Below, piece by piece: positions 1 through 11,719 of a stretch of DNA of 64,000 nt. Positions within the stretch are counted from its first letter, which is position 1; every line of letters starts with the position of its first letter. The position numbers and the translations under genes were made by a program. The DNA comes from Lathyrus oleraceus (taxonomy: Eukaryota > Streptophyta > Magnoliopsida > Fabales > Fabaceae). The notes below the pieces were generated by a model, which saw only the letters and a list, made by a program, of their open reading frames with translations, had not been told where the DNA came from and made no database searches. The DNA lies in NCBI RefSeq assembly GCF_024323335.1, contig NC_066581.1, positions 36,040,699 through 36,104,698 of the forward strand, written 5' to 3'.

Positions 1-1710
1 TCTGTTGGAAGGTGGGGTATTCCCGGGCTGTTGTGAGGGCTGTGTAGACTGTGCAGAGTCAGAAAATGGTTGTGATCAGTTGAAGACTGGTATTCAGAAT
101 CTAATAGATGAGGGCTGTCTACAGTTTGTTCGGGTTGTTAAAGATAATGGGGTGGTGTCGACCGTCACCATTTATTTCAAACCTTCAGAGGGACGTGGCC
201 AGAGAAGTGCCTCTACAACTGTTGGTACCCCAGTTACCATTTCCGCTCCTGTGACCATCAGTGCTCCAGCTACTATCGTTGCGTCTGGAAGAAGACCAGT
301 TGAGAATAGTAGGGTTGTGCCATGGAAATATGATAATGCCTACCGCAGCAACAGAAGGGCTGAGAATCAGACAAGGCCGGTGAATCAAGCGCCTGTGACA
401 ATTGGTGTGCCGGTAAGAACTCCTGTGGTTGTGAGTCCCGTTGTGGACAACGTTGGTGGACCAGGAGGTTTTACTCGAAGTGGACGACTGTTTGCTCCTC
501 AACCTTTGAGAGATGCTAACGCTGAGGCTTCTGCCAAGTCAAAGGGCAAACAGGCTGTCGTTGATGAGGAACCGGCTCAGAAGGAGATGCCTGAGGGTTC
601 ATTTGAGAAGGATGTGGAGGAGTTCATGAAGATAATCAAGAAAAGTGACTACAAGATTGTAGATCAGCTTAATCAGACTCCGTCCAAGATTTCAATTCTC
701 TCTTTGCTGCTGTGCTCTGAGGCACATCGTAATGCCTTGTTGAAGATGCTGAATATGGCTTACGTGCCTCAAGAGATTTCTGTCAACCAACTGGAGGGTG
801 TGATGGCTAATGTGAGCACCAGGCATGGTGTGGGGTTCACAGATCTAGACTTAACGCCTGAAGGACGTAACCATAACAAGGCCTTGCATATCACTATGGA
901 ATGTAAGGGTGCTGTTTTGTCTCATGTGCTGGTAGACACTGGTTCGTCGTTGAATGTGCTGCCTAAGAAGATCCTGGGAAAGATTGATGTTGAAGGGGTT
1001 GTGCTCACTCCGAGTGACCTGATCGTGCGTGCTTTTGACGGATCCAAACGGTCTGTTTTTGGTGAAGTCACTTTGCCAGTGAAGATAGGTCCGGAGGTTT
1101 TCGATATCATCTTCTATGTTATGGACATTCAACCCGCGTACAGTTGCTTGTTGGGACGTCCATGGATTCATGCAGCAGGGGAAGTTTCGTCGACTCTCCA
1201 CCAAAAGCTCAAATATGTCTGGAACGGTCAGATTGTGACCGTATGCGGTGAAGAAGAGATTCTGGTGAGTCATCTATCCTCTTTCAAGTATGTAGAGGTG
1301 GATGGCGAGATCCACGAAACTTTATGCCAGACGTTCGAGACTGTTGCTCTTGAGAGGGTGGCGTTTGCTGATCAGAGAAGGTCGGGGGCTTCAATTGTGT
1401 CTTACAAGCAGGCCAAGGAGGTTGTTGACTCTGGTAAAGCTGAAGGCTGGGGAAAGATGGTGGACTTGCCTGTCAAAGAAGACAAATTTGGCATTGGTTA
1501 TGAGCCTCTCCAAGCAGAGCAGAGTGTGCAGACGGGTCCGAGTACCTTTACCAGCGCTGGGCTGATGAACCACGGTGACGTCTTTGCAACCGGTAGTGAA
1601 GACTGTGACAGTGACTGCGATCTAGACAACTGGGTTCGCCCGTGTGCACCAGGGGAGTCTATCAACAACTGGACGGTTGAAGAAGTGGTCCAAGTTACTC
1701 TTCAGACAGA
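1..1710 (+). CDS. Ogre gag-protease, first exon (5' end outside window)
   Basis: The frame is open from the left edge (codons CTG TTG GAA at 2-10), so this is the C-terminal part of gag followed by the aspartic protease. The protease active site VDTGSSLNVLP lies near 930-960, and a conserved LLGRPWIH typical of retropepsins near 1150. The residues between gag and protease are rich in V, T, P and A and look like a linker. The frame reaches a TAA at 1712-1714, but a GT splice donor at 1711 lies just before it. Removing 1711-1960 joins this exon in frame to the RT exon. The protein would process the polyprotein inside virus-like particles. No frameshift is visible in this exon. Confidence 0.85.
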
Positions 1711-1960
1711 GTAATTTTCTTTTGTTTTTCATTTTTGCATGAAAACCTTACGTTCTGCCCAAGGCGTAGTGGTTCATTGTAGGGCCTCATCATGTTTTAA
1801 ATGATTATCATTAATAAAGGACGTTTTGCAATCAAATTTTGTGATCCCTGTCTTTCTATTTTTGTTTTCATTTTTCAAAACAATAAAAATGGCAATGTTT
1901 TTTGTTTTTTTTGTGACTTTCTTGAACTCTTTTTTCTAAAATAAAGCATTAAACATGCAG
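1711..1960 (+). other. Probable spliceosomal intron between protease and RT
   Basis: This 250-bp T-rich segment starts GTAATT at 1711 and ends ATGCAG at 1960. The exon before it leaves two bases (GA) of a codon. The first base after it completes GAA, and the frame then continues through AGT GAT ATC ACG into the RT ORF with no stop. The intron holds stops in all frames, so RT depends on its removal. Partial splicing at this position is a described property of Ogre elements; the exact sites here are my reading of the sequence. Confidence 0.8.
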
Positions 1961-3500
1961 AAGTGATATCACGGAATCCACTATGAACAGTTCTGTTATG
2001 GCTCAGTATGATTTTGATAATCCCATCTACCAAGCCGAAGAGGAGAGTGAGGAAGACTGTGAACTCCCCGCAGAATTGGTCAGATTGCTGAAGCAAGAGG
2101 AGAGGGTCATCCAACCTCATCAGGAGGAGTTGGAGATTGTTAATCTGGGTACCGAGGACGCCAGAAGAGAGATCAAGATCGGGGCTGCTTTAGAGGACTC
2201 TGTCAAGAGGAGGCTGATTGAGATGCTGAGAGAATATGTGGAGATATTCGCCTGGTCATATCAAGATATGCCTGGTTTGGATACAGACATTGTGGTGCAT
2301 CGACTACCCCTCAGAGAAGAGTGTCCTTCGGTCAAGCAGAAGCTTCGCAGAACTAGTCCTGATATGGCTGTCAAGATCAAGGAAGAGGTTCAGAAGCAGT
2401 GGGATGCGGGTTTTCTGGCTGTTACAAGTTATCCCCCGTGGGTGGCCAACATCGTTCCCGTGCCGAAGAAGGATGGCAAAGTCAGAATGTGTGTCGACTA
2501 CCGAGATTTGAATAGAGCGAGTCCGAAAGATGATTTTCCATTACCTCACATTGATGTATTGGTTGATAATACGACTCAATCCTCGGTTTTCTCTTTCATG
2601 GATGGTTTTTCTGGCTATAATCAGATTAAGATGGCGCCAGAAGACATGGAAAAGACGACATTCATTACACCTTGGGGCACGTTCTGCTATAAGGTGATGC
2701 CATTTGGGCTGAAGAATGCCGGTGCTACCTATCAGAGGGCTATGACGACTCTCTTTCATGACATGATGCACAAAGAGATTGAAGTGTACGTGGATGATAT
2801 GATTGCGAAGTCGCGGACAGAAGAGGAGCACCTGGTTAATTTGCAGAAGTTGTTCGACAGATTGAGAAAGTTCAAACTGAGGCTGAATCCAAACAAGTGT
2901 ACGTTTGGGGTGAGATCTGGGAAGCTGTTAGGCTTCATTGTCAGTGAGAAAGGGATTGAGGTTGATCCAGCAAAAGTCAAAGCTATTCAAGAGATGCCTG
3001 AACCGAAAACTGAAAAGCAAGTCCGTGGGTTTTTAGGGAGGTTGAACTACATTGCAAGGTTCATATCTCACCTAACTGCCACGTGTGAACCAATTTTCAA
3101 ATTGCTAAGAAAAGATCAAGCAATCAGGTGGAATGATAACTGTCGGAAAGCTTTTGACAAGATAAAAGAGTATCTACAGAAACCTCCAATCTTGATTCCT
3201 CCAGTTCCTGGGAGACCTCTGATAATGTAACTGTCAGTGACTGAGAACTCAATGGGGTGTGTATTGGGACAGCATGACGAGTCTGGTCGAAAAGAGCATG
3301 CCATATACTACCTTAGCAAAAAGTTTACCGACTGTGAAACAAGATATTCACTGCTCGAGAAAACTTGCTGTGCTTTGGCCTGGGTTGCTCGCCGACTGAG
3401 GCAGTATATGTTGAACCATACTACCTTATTGATTTCTAAGATGGATCCAGTGAAGTACATCTTTGAGAAGCCGGCTCTCACCGGGTGTGTTGCTCGTTGG
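1961..3500 (+). pseudogene. Ogre reverse transcriptase and first RNase H (broken)
   Basis: The RT core has the palm motif VYVDDMIAKS near 2785-2815, preceded by FMDGFSGYNQIKMA and PFGLKNAGATYQRAM, which are typical of Ty3/gypsy RT. The connection domain (FLGRLNYIARFI) follows near 3030. The classical RNase H begins after 3200 with GCVLGQHDESGRKEHAIYYL. A TAA codon at 3228-3230 interrupts the frame without changing it, since the downstream reading is in the same frame. The frame runs to 3500, where the solo LTR is inserted on a codon boundary, and resumes at 8244. Apart from the nonsense codon and the insertion the reading frame is well preserved. Confidence 0.88.
3496..3500. repeat. Target-site duplication GTTGG, left copy
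   Basis: GTTGG abuts the TG terminus of the solo LTR; the right copy is 8239-8243. One copy of GTTGG restores the RNase H codon phase. Confidence 0.93.
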
Positions 3501-6500
3501 TGTAGCACCTCAAATTTGCACCTCCCATTTTGTACATACATTTTCATAATTAGGTCATTAACATTACATTGTCCACTGCATAACATTGCATTGACCATTT
3601 GCCCAAGTGCAAGTCATCAGACAAGATTAGGTCAACTGGTCAGGAGAATCAGTCAAGCAAGCACGCAAGTGCATTTCCTATTGAAGCAAAGCCCTATGGT
3701 TGGTTCAACAAGTTCATATGACCTAGGGATCATTTTGAAGTGGTTTGGCCAAAGATTGGATGATCAAAGATCAACAGTCAAGCTGTATGTCATCTGAAAC
3801 CCTAGAAAGTCAACTGTGGTCAACTGTGCCTGAAATCATGGATTTGAAGGTGGGAGATGGTTTGAAAGGATTCATTCATGTCCATACAAGTCTCATTTGA
3901 CATGTCAAAGATCAACATTGAAGAATTTGAGGTCAGATGAAAAGTTTCCAAAAATAGTAAGTGACCTGTAATTTCAAACTGCCAAAAATGGAAAGGTCTT
4001 CTCCTCAAATTTACATCATCATACAAGCTTCAAATGGAATTTTGTCCAACATGAAAGTTGAAGATCTTGCTCTCACCTTTCCAAAAAGTCCAAGAACATC
4101 CATTTCTCATGTGTGGTTGGCAAGTTATGATCAAATCATTGGCAAGAAATTTTGAACTTCAAACTTGGATAACTTTCACACCAATTGGCCAAATTGAGTG
4201 GGGTTTTTTGCTACAATCTCCATTTGACATGCTCTATCCAAATCATTCATTGCATTTCACCAAAACTCATCACATAAAAATGGCATTTTCAAGGTGAATT
4301 GAATTTGAAAAAGGGAGGGAAAAAAAGTCACTTTCAAAACTATGCATTTTCCACACTTCCCACCACTTGAAATTGATCTAAAACCACATTTGGAGTGTGT
4401 TTGGCAAGGAATTCGTGTACTGTAGCAAGGCATTGCATACATGAGGTTATTTTGGCCAATTGCACATAATTTGCATTTCACTAATTATCAAGGCTTTTGG
4501 CTAATTGAGATTAACAAAGTGGATTAACAGCTCATATATATTCCTAATCCTAACAGAATTTGGCATTAACACTTCATTCAAACAGATCTAGATCCAAAAA
4601 TTGCAAATTCTCTCAACTTTTCCTCTTGATTTTTTCTGCAAAATTCTCATAGAACTTGTACTGATCTTCATTGAATCATCATCCACCACCATTTCTGAAG
4701 AAGATTGAAGCAAGATATCTCCATTTTCGTGCTGTTTTCTTGGACTGGTAAAGCAAGCTCCATTAATGGCAAGTGCTGATTTGAGCTACTTCAAGGACAA
4801 TTAAGCCACGATCCATCATCCATTCATCAACTGGAGCATTGTAGAGTTTCTGTTTGCACACTACAAGGCCAAACAACCACGATTCCAGATCTGCATCTTC
4901 ATAGAGGTTGGAAATCGATCCTTATAATTCTTGCAATTGTAATGTGCATTGTGTAGATCTTCTATCCAGGAGTATGCTGAGCTTTATAGTTTTAATTTTC
5001 ATTAAGAATTGATTGAGTTATCATGAATTTAAGTTTGAGATGTGAAACTTTCTTGGATCGTTTCTTTTGACATGAGTAGAATTAGAGGAAATAGATGCTG
5101 GATTCATGATGTAGGTTAAGAGACGAATTGAACGGTATATGATTTGTGAATTTCTGTGACCAAAAGTTCATGATGATGATGAACACGATGAATGCGTGTA
5201 GAACCCTAAAAAATCTGTTTCCAGCACGCGTTAGATCTTCGCATTGGCTTGTTTGCATGTAATTTGTGTTTGTGAGCCATGAAACCAATGAGAGCACGCC
5301 ACGCACTTAAGTGAAACGCGGCGTTTCACTTAAGTGGCGCCAGATTTGAAAACGCGCAAGGTTCGATCCTTGCCGCCAGCGGTCTCATATTTTGGCATTT
5401 GCAATTTTCTCACACATGCTTCCATGTTTCATATGCCTTCATTCATCTTTTTTTATTTTTTCTTCTCAATAGAAAAATCATAACTCATTCAATATTTGTC
5501 CAATTAATATGAGATTTTTTCCATGATAATCCTTGCCATGTCTACTTTTTTTTGATGATTTTTATGGAAATTGTGCACGTGTGGATTTCTGTTTTGGCTA
5601 GGGTTTGCTCATACATGTCATTTGTTGCACATTGCTTACTATTTTGATCATGAAATGATGATGCTTAATCCAAAATTCTTGAAACTTTGCATGCTTATTC
5701 TAGACACCTTGAGGAGCATTTTGGTATATGGTTTGTGATTTTTGCATTCCTGGATTGTGAGATATGACCTGATTATTAGAGGTGTGACAATTTGTGTCAC
5801 ACCATTTCATGTCCAACTTCTTGATTTTATTTGCCATGCCTATTGAACTGGAATTGATCTGGATTTTTGCATGAGGATACTTATGAATGTTAAGATTGCT
5901 TGTGAATTTTCCTGGAATTTTTTTGAATGCATTTCCTATTTGATTGAGATTTTCTTCCCTGTTTGACCAATTGTGAACCTTTTGTGAGTCATGATTTTAT
6001 TTGATTTGGGAAATTCTTGTGGTTTATTGGATGGACTTGAAATTTGGCATGTGTATTATAGACATCTTGAAGTTTGCCATGGTTTTGGTTTCACTCATTT
6101 ATCATGTTTGGTTTCTGTTTTATGATTGCTTGAAGTTGATGCATGATTTAAGGCCTTGTATGAGCTTGTTTGAGTATGCTTTGGCTTGATGAATTTAATT
6201 GACTTGCTTCCCTTGGTCCAAATGACTTGAAATTTGGTGTTTAGGTCATGTTATGAATGCTGTTTGACCATGAATTTTTTGGGGATTTATTGAAATGTTT
6301 GTGTGTTGATTTGAGTTGAATCATTCTGTTTGGTTCTATGAGGTTCTAACTTGCATGTTTGACCATGATTGATGTATGGAATGATATTGGTGAATGATAT
6401 GAACATGAGACCACTTGGATTTGTTTCTTATTTGATTGATCTTGATTTTTGATAAGTTTCATGTTCTGTTTTGGTTTATTGCTCCCATTTTGACCCTAGT

Positions 6501-8238
6501 CTTGTACTAGTGGTTTATGCTCTCACATTTGAGCTTTGTTTCAGGTCAAAGAGCCCAATTGCTTATGCGTGATGATGTGCACTCAATTGGAGTTGGTTTA
6601 TGAATTGTTTGTGACTAACCTTGAGTTTGTTTTGTAGGCATTGAGACTTGTGCTTATGCCTTGTGGCTTGCACTTTTGTGCATTGAGGATTGTTATCTGT
6701 TTGTGCTGTGGACTTGTAATTGTCTGTTTGCCTTTCGTTTGAGCTGAGTACTGATTATGTTGGATTGATTTCAGGTACCTTAGTTGCTATAGTTCCTTGA
6801 GAACTTGCTTTTGCTTTGCTTGCTAGCTTGAGCATTGAGGTATAATGATTCTAACTCCATGTAGTCTGGAAGACCTGGCCTGTTACTTGGCCAGGCACCT
6901 GTCTGAAGTCCTCCTTAAGAGGCAATGCTTGTGCTTGTTTACTTTTGTCCCCAAGCAGGAAAAGACCTCTATGAGGCAATTGGCAGATAAAAGAGATATG
7001 CAATCTATCTCCTGCTAGTCAGTTGAGTCATCCCTTTGCTCACATTACATGTTGATGCATTGTGGATCCTAACCCAAGATCTATGTTTGAGTCAGTGTCA
7101 TATGTGTAGAAGGGTTCCCACTTTCTGAACCCACACATTCTTGTCTTAAGCTCTCCCTGACCAGGGATAAGAGCTGTGAAGTCTTATCTTCACTTCCCAT
7201 TTCATCTGGCTTCACCTTGACTCTCAATGTCAAGGTTAAGAGCTAACATCACCCCGATACAGTTGTGTTGCTCTTGCAACTTAACCCTTGTGTGAGCCCA
7301 CTTTGTGTGTATATAGTGTGTGCTATTTGTGATTGTTTGCTTTGCTTTGCCTGTGCTGTATAGGATAGCTTGCTCCGTGCAAGTTAGATAGCAACCTTAA
7401 CTTAGGGATGATTATGCATGATAACATCTAGGCTCGAGTCGTAGTCTCCCTAGTTGTGTATCTGGTTAGGCTAGTCCTTTGTCCCTGCGTAGGGGAACTA
7501 CGTCGCCCTGATCCTCATACCAGATGAGGTACGTAGGCAGGAGATGAGCTGATCTCTCCGGGCGCCCTTTTTGTTTTGCCTCTTGTGTGTGTTTGGAGAT
7601 GGATGTAAGCCCAGCGATTGGCATTCCGTATCCTCTTGTTGTGTGCTTGGAGTCCGGTATAAGTCCATCAAGTGGCATCTGGTTTCCAGTGTGGGTGTGT
7701 TTTGGTTCGGAATCTGATATAAGTCCAGCGATTGGCATTCGGATTCCACGTTTGCCTGTGTGGTTTTGTTTGTGTGCGTGTGCCGAGCTACGAATGCTCT
7801 GATTCTTCTTAGTCTGAGAAGATACGTATGCATAGGATGCGACATCCTAGCGAGCACGTTTCCCCCAGTCCGAACTACTTCGACTCTGATGTCTATGCTT
7901 GATAGACTAAGTAGGCCCGGGATGCGATATCCTGCCGAGTCAGTTTCGCTTGTTTTCTTGTGTCTCTTTCAGCCAGTGTCTGTTTGTTTGTTTTGAGCAG
8001 TGTTTTAGCAACCATTTTCCTTCCTTTTGTGCGTGGATCCCGTCGAGTACGACGGATGCGTAGGGGTGCTAATACCTTCCCTTCGCATAACCGACTCCCG
8101 ATCCCATTCTCTTTGGTCGCGAGACCATGTTCTTTCCAGGTTTACTCTGAGCGTTTCCTTTCCCTCTTTTGGGATAAATAACGCACGGTGGCGGCTCTGT
8201 TGTCTTGTTTTCCCGCCGGTTTTTCGCGTAATGCGACA
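3501..8238 (+). mobile_element. Ogre solo LTR, copy 1 (4738 bp), inside RNase H
   Basis: It starts TGTAGCACCTC and ends GTAATGCGACA, with TG...CA termini, and is flanked by the 5-bp duplication GTTGG (3496-3500 and 8239-8243). It aligns along its whole length with the sequence at 14558-19457. It contains no PBS, no polypurine tract and no retroviral domain, so it is a single long LTR left after LTR-LTR recombination rather than a whole element. Ogre LTRs are known to be about 5 kb. A TATATATA stretch with a likely start region lies near 4530. The U5 end has the GGGTGCTAATACCTTCCCTT block near 8065 that also occurs in the minus-strand Ogre-like LTR. Confidence 0.92.
7595..7760 (+). repeat. Tandem repeats of about 57 bp in Ogre LTR copy 1 (3 units)
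   Basis: The core TAAGTCCAGCGATTGGCAT recurs near 7605, 7659 and 7719, with substitutions in the second unit. The homologous place in copy 2 has four units, so this array explains part of the length difference between the two solo LTRs. Confidence 0.8.
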
Positions 8239-8243
8239 GTTGG
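8239..8243. repeat. Target-site duplication GTTGG, right copy
   Basis: It directly follows the CA terminus of the solo LTR and matches 3496-3500. Confidence 0.93.
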
Positions 8244-10178
8244 CAGATGATTCTAACAGAATATGATATCCAGTATACATCGCAGAAGGCCATTAAAGGT
8301 AGTATCCTGTCAGACTACCTCGCCGAGCAACCGATTGATGATTATCAGCCGATGATGTTTGAATTCCCTGATGAAGACATCATGTATCTTAAGATGAAAG
8401 ATTGCGAAGAGCCTCTTGTCGAGGAAGGACCTGATCCTGATGACAAGTGGACGCTGATGTTTGATGGGGCTGTGAATATGAATGGCAACGGTGTTGGGGC
8501 AGTATTGATTAATCCCAAAGGTGCACATATACCTTTTTTCACCAGGTTGACTTTTGACGTAACCAACAATGAGGCTGAGTATGAGGCTTGTATCATGGGG
8601 ATTGAAGAAGCCATTGATTTGAGAATCAAAACGCTTGACATATTTGGAGATTCCGCTCTAGTGATCAATCAGGTCAATGGAGATTGGAATACTAATCAGC
8701 CGCATTTGATTCCCTACAGAGATTACACCAGAAGAATACTGACGTTCTTCAAGAAGGTGAAGTTGTATCATGTCCCCCGGGACGAGAATCAGATGGCTGA
8801 TGCCTTGGCTACTTTGTCTTCTATGATCAAAGTCCATTGGTGGAATCATGTGCCACATGTTGCGGTGAATCGACTCGAGAGGCTTGCGTATGTGTTTGCA
8901 GCCGAGTCTGTTGTTGATGAGAAGCCGTGGTACTTTGACATCAAGAACTTCCTTAAGAGCCAGGAGTATCCTGAAGGTGCGTCAAAGAATGATAAGAAAA
9001 CCCTGAGAAGGCTAGCTGGAAGCTTTTATTTGAATCAGGATGACGTGTTGTACAAGAGAAATTTTGACATGGTCTTGCTCAGATGCGTGGATAGACACGA
9101 AGCAGGCATGTTGATGCAGGAAGTGCACGAGGGTTCGTTTGGTACCCATGCTGGTGGTCATGCAATGTCCAAGAAATTGTTGAGAGCCGGTTATTACTGG
9201 ATGACCATGGAATCCGATTGTTTCAAGTACGCTCGGAAGTGCCATAAATGTCAAATCTATGCTGATAAGGTGCATGTACCACCAAGCCCTCTGAATGTCA
9301 TGAATTCGCCTTGGCCGTTCGCCATGTGGGGCATTGATATGATAGGGAAGATTGAGCCTACTGCTTCTAATGGACATCGCTTCATCCTGGTTACGATTGA
9401 CTACTTCACCAAGTGGGTGGAAGCAGCTTCCTATGCTAATGTTACCAAACAAGTGGTTGCCCGGTTTATCAAGAAGGAAATCATCTATCGTTATGGGGTT
9501 CCTGAGAGAATCATCACTGACAATGGTTCGAATCTCAATAACAAGATGATGAAAGAGCTTTGCAAAGATTTCAAGATTGAACATCACAATTCTTCTCCTT
9601 ACAGACCAAAGATGAATGGTGCTGTAGAGGCGGCAAACAAAAATATCAAGAAGATTGTGCAGAAGATGGTCGTGACGTACAAGGATTGGCATGAGATGCT
9701 GCCTTTCGCTTTGCATGGATACCGTACTTCAGTACGTACGTCGACCGGGGCAACCCCGTACTCCCTTGTGTATGGTATGGAAGCTGTCCTACCAGTTGAA
9801 GTGGAGATCCCTTCTCTGAGAGTTTTGTTAGATGTCAAGCTTGACGAAGCCGAGTGGATTCGGACAAGGTTTAACGAGTTAAGCCTTATCGAAGAGAGAC
9901 GGCTAGCAGCTGTATGCCATGGGCAGTTGTATCAGAGAAGGATGAAGAGAGCCTTTGATCAGAAAGTGCGTCCTCGAAGCTATCAGCCAGGTGATTTGGT
10001 GTTGAAGAGGATCCTTCCTCCCAGTACAGATAACAGGGGCAAATGGACTCCTAATTATGAAGGTCCATATGTTGTGAAGAAGGTTTTCTCCGGTGGAGCC
10101 TTGATGCTTACAACTATGGATGGTGAAGATTTTCCATCCCCTGTTAACTCAGATGTAGTCAAAAAATACTTCGCATAA
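8244..10178 (+). pseudogene. Ogre second (archaeal-type) RNase H and integrase
   Basis: The frame continues from 3500 after the target duplication. The end of the first RNase H (LTEYDIQYTSQKAIKGSIL) comes first. A second RNase H domain starts near 8445 (WTLMFDGAVNMNGNGVGAVL, then NNEAEYEACIMGI, then FGDSALVINQV), with the expected D, E and D residues. Integrase follows: a zinc-binding H-H-C-C region ending KCHKCQ near 9250 and a catalytic core with GIDMIG near 9335, ITDNGSN near 9515 and GAVEAANKN near 9625. A C-terminal domain ends NSDVVKKYFA at 10178. This piece is uninterrupted. It is called a pseudogene because it is cut off from the rest of pol by the LTR insertion. Confidence 0.9.
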
Positions 10179-10187
10179 ATTGACCCG

Positions 10188-10382
10188 CTGGACAAAAAGA
10201 ATAAAAGAGTCCAGGCAAAAAAAGGGCATCCCGACGAACCAAAAAACAGAAAGAAAAGGTTCGGGCAAAAATTAGGGATAAAAATGAAAAGAATTTGTAC
10301 ACCCGGTAAGTCGAAAACCCGCAAGGGCGGCTTAGGCAAAAATGGGTATCCCGGTGGATTGAAAACCCGAAAGGGCGATCCA
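10188..10382 (+). repeat. Four tandem hairpin units just after the Ogre pol stop
   Basis: The units are spaced about 45-65 bp and each is followed by a GGCAAAA...GGG tail. Stems: CTGGAC/GTCCAG (10188-10214), CGAACC/GGTTCG (10235-10263), TAAGTCG/CGGCTTA with one G-U pair (10307-10334), and TGGATTG/CGATCCA with one G-U pair (10355-10382). Units 3 and 4 hold an inner CCC-GCAA-GGG or CCC-GAAA-GGG hairpin, each with a GNRA-type tetraloop. The stems differ in sequence but stay paired, which argues for selection on RNA structure. Confidence 0.75.
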
Positions 10383-10839
10383 GGCAAAAGAGGGATTAAA
10401 GCGAAGACTACAGTCTGAGTTATCTGTACTTCATCGCGCTTCGTCGTCTGCCATCTCAAAAGATGTGATCAGTCCAGTCATTCTTCTCAGAAAGCAAGGA
10501 AGTTGGGAGGAAAACTGATGATCTGCGAGTTATAACAGAATTGGGAAATAGTGGATGCTGTGTTCACATTGCCATTAGGATAGATTTTTCCTTTTGTGCG
10601 CAATTACCTCTTTCTAGGAATTGCTTCCCGATGTATTCGCCTTTTCAGGCCCCTTTTCAATCAATAAAAGTCGTTATTCAGATAAATAGCTCTCTTGTTT
10701 TTATTTTACTGTTTTGTTTGCAAAAACGTCCGAATTTTTGATAAACATTGCATATAAAAACATGAAGGCTAAACAATAATGTGCAAAAAGATAAAACATT
10801 TGAAAATCATTTTGAATGTTGAGGACGCTTGAGCGTATT

Positions 10840-11690
10840 TTCCCCCTGCATCCCCTGGGGCATGTATGTCGTGCTGTTTTGCAGGTTGTCATCTGTGAGG
10901 ACGTTTCCCCAGCAGATATTTCCTCAGTTGAGTTCCCAGCTGAGTTTGAAGTTTGATTATCCCCATTAAATTGGGTAGATGTTGTATCCCCAGCGAAGGT
11001 GTCAGTGGAGTGTTGTTCCCCAGCAGTCTGGTTTGAGGTCCTGCTATCCCCCAGCGTGGTCATGAGCGCTTATCCCCGTCAGGATTGTGAAGTTTTTCCC
11101 TAGCAGCTCTCCTGAGCAGAGGTTTGTGTGGATGGTTTTTCCCAGCAGGTTCCCCGGGCGGATCAGGTTCGGTGGGATTTATCTCTAGCAGAGTTTATCC
11201 TACCTGTGGGTAGCTCTCCCCAGTGAAGTCGCCTTGTTTGTTCCCCAAGCGGAGTCTCTGAGTGGATTGGGATCTTTTCCCAGCAGCAGTTTTATGTCCC
11301 CAGCATGAGTGAGAAGTCAGTGTTGTTCTCCAGACAGAGTCCCCCCACAGAGCTGGAGTATCTAATCAGTTTGCTCCCCAGCAGGAGTTCATCATTTGCA
11401 TTTTGCATATAGTAATCATTACATCCTCAAAATCGGGTAGCATTTCCATTCAATATGGAGCATTACGCCACGGAAAAATTCAAACATATGCATTCATGTG
11501 TTAAACCTAACCAGATCGTATCCCCGGCAGAGGCGGATCATTTGTTCAACGTGTGTACAACACGATTGCTACAGTTGCTCCTGACAGCATTCAGGATTGA
11601 TATTCCCCAAAGAGGTTTATTTCCTCACTCGTCCGCGAACTGAAAGCTTGTTTCTCCCCCAGTGAGATCCCCAGCAAGTGGTTAGCCTTG
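10840..11690 (+). repeat. Dispersed TCCCCAGCAG-type motifs in the Ogre 3' UTR
   Basis: At least a dozen variants of TCCCCAGCAG occur every 20-70 bp, for example near 10909, 10989, 11017, 11049, 11149, 11217, 11243, 11297 and 11375. The longest, at 11217-11234 and at 12104-12121 further down, resemble the 3' end of plant tRNA-Arg (TCCCCAGCGGAGTCGCCA), and so the complement of the PBS seen at 26325-26342. Confidence 0.65.
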
Positions 11691-11719
11691 CTTTGATGTA
11701 TTGAAGATGTCATCCTTGG

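Noticed and set aside
185..1273. Minus-strand frames across the Ogre gag-protease exon
   Set aside because: They are shadows of the plus-strand coding frame, which carries the recognisable protease.
3501..8238. Possibility that this is a complete small element or a gene-bearing insertion
   Set aside because: No PBS, polypurine tract or domain is present, and the second copy is collinear with the same termini, so a solo LTR explains it. Open frames at 7466-8293 are chance.
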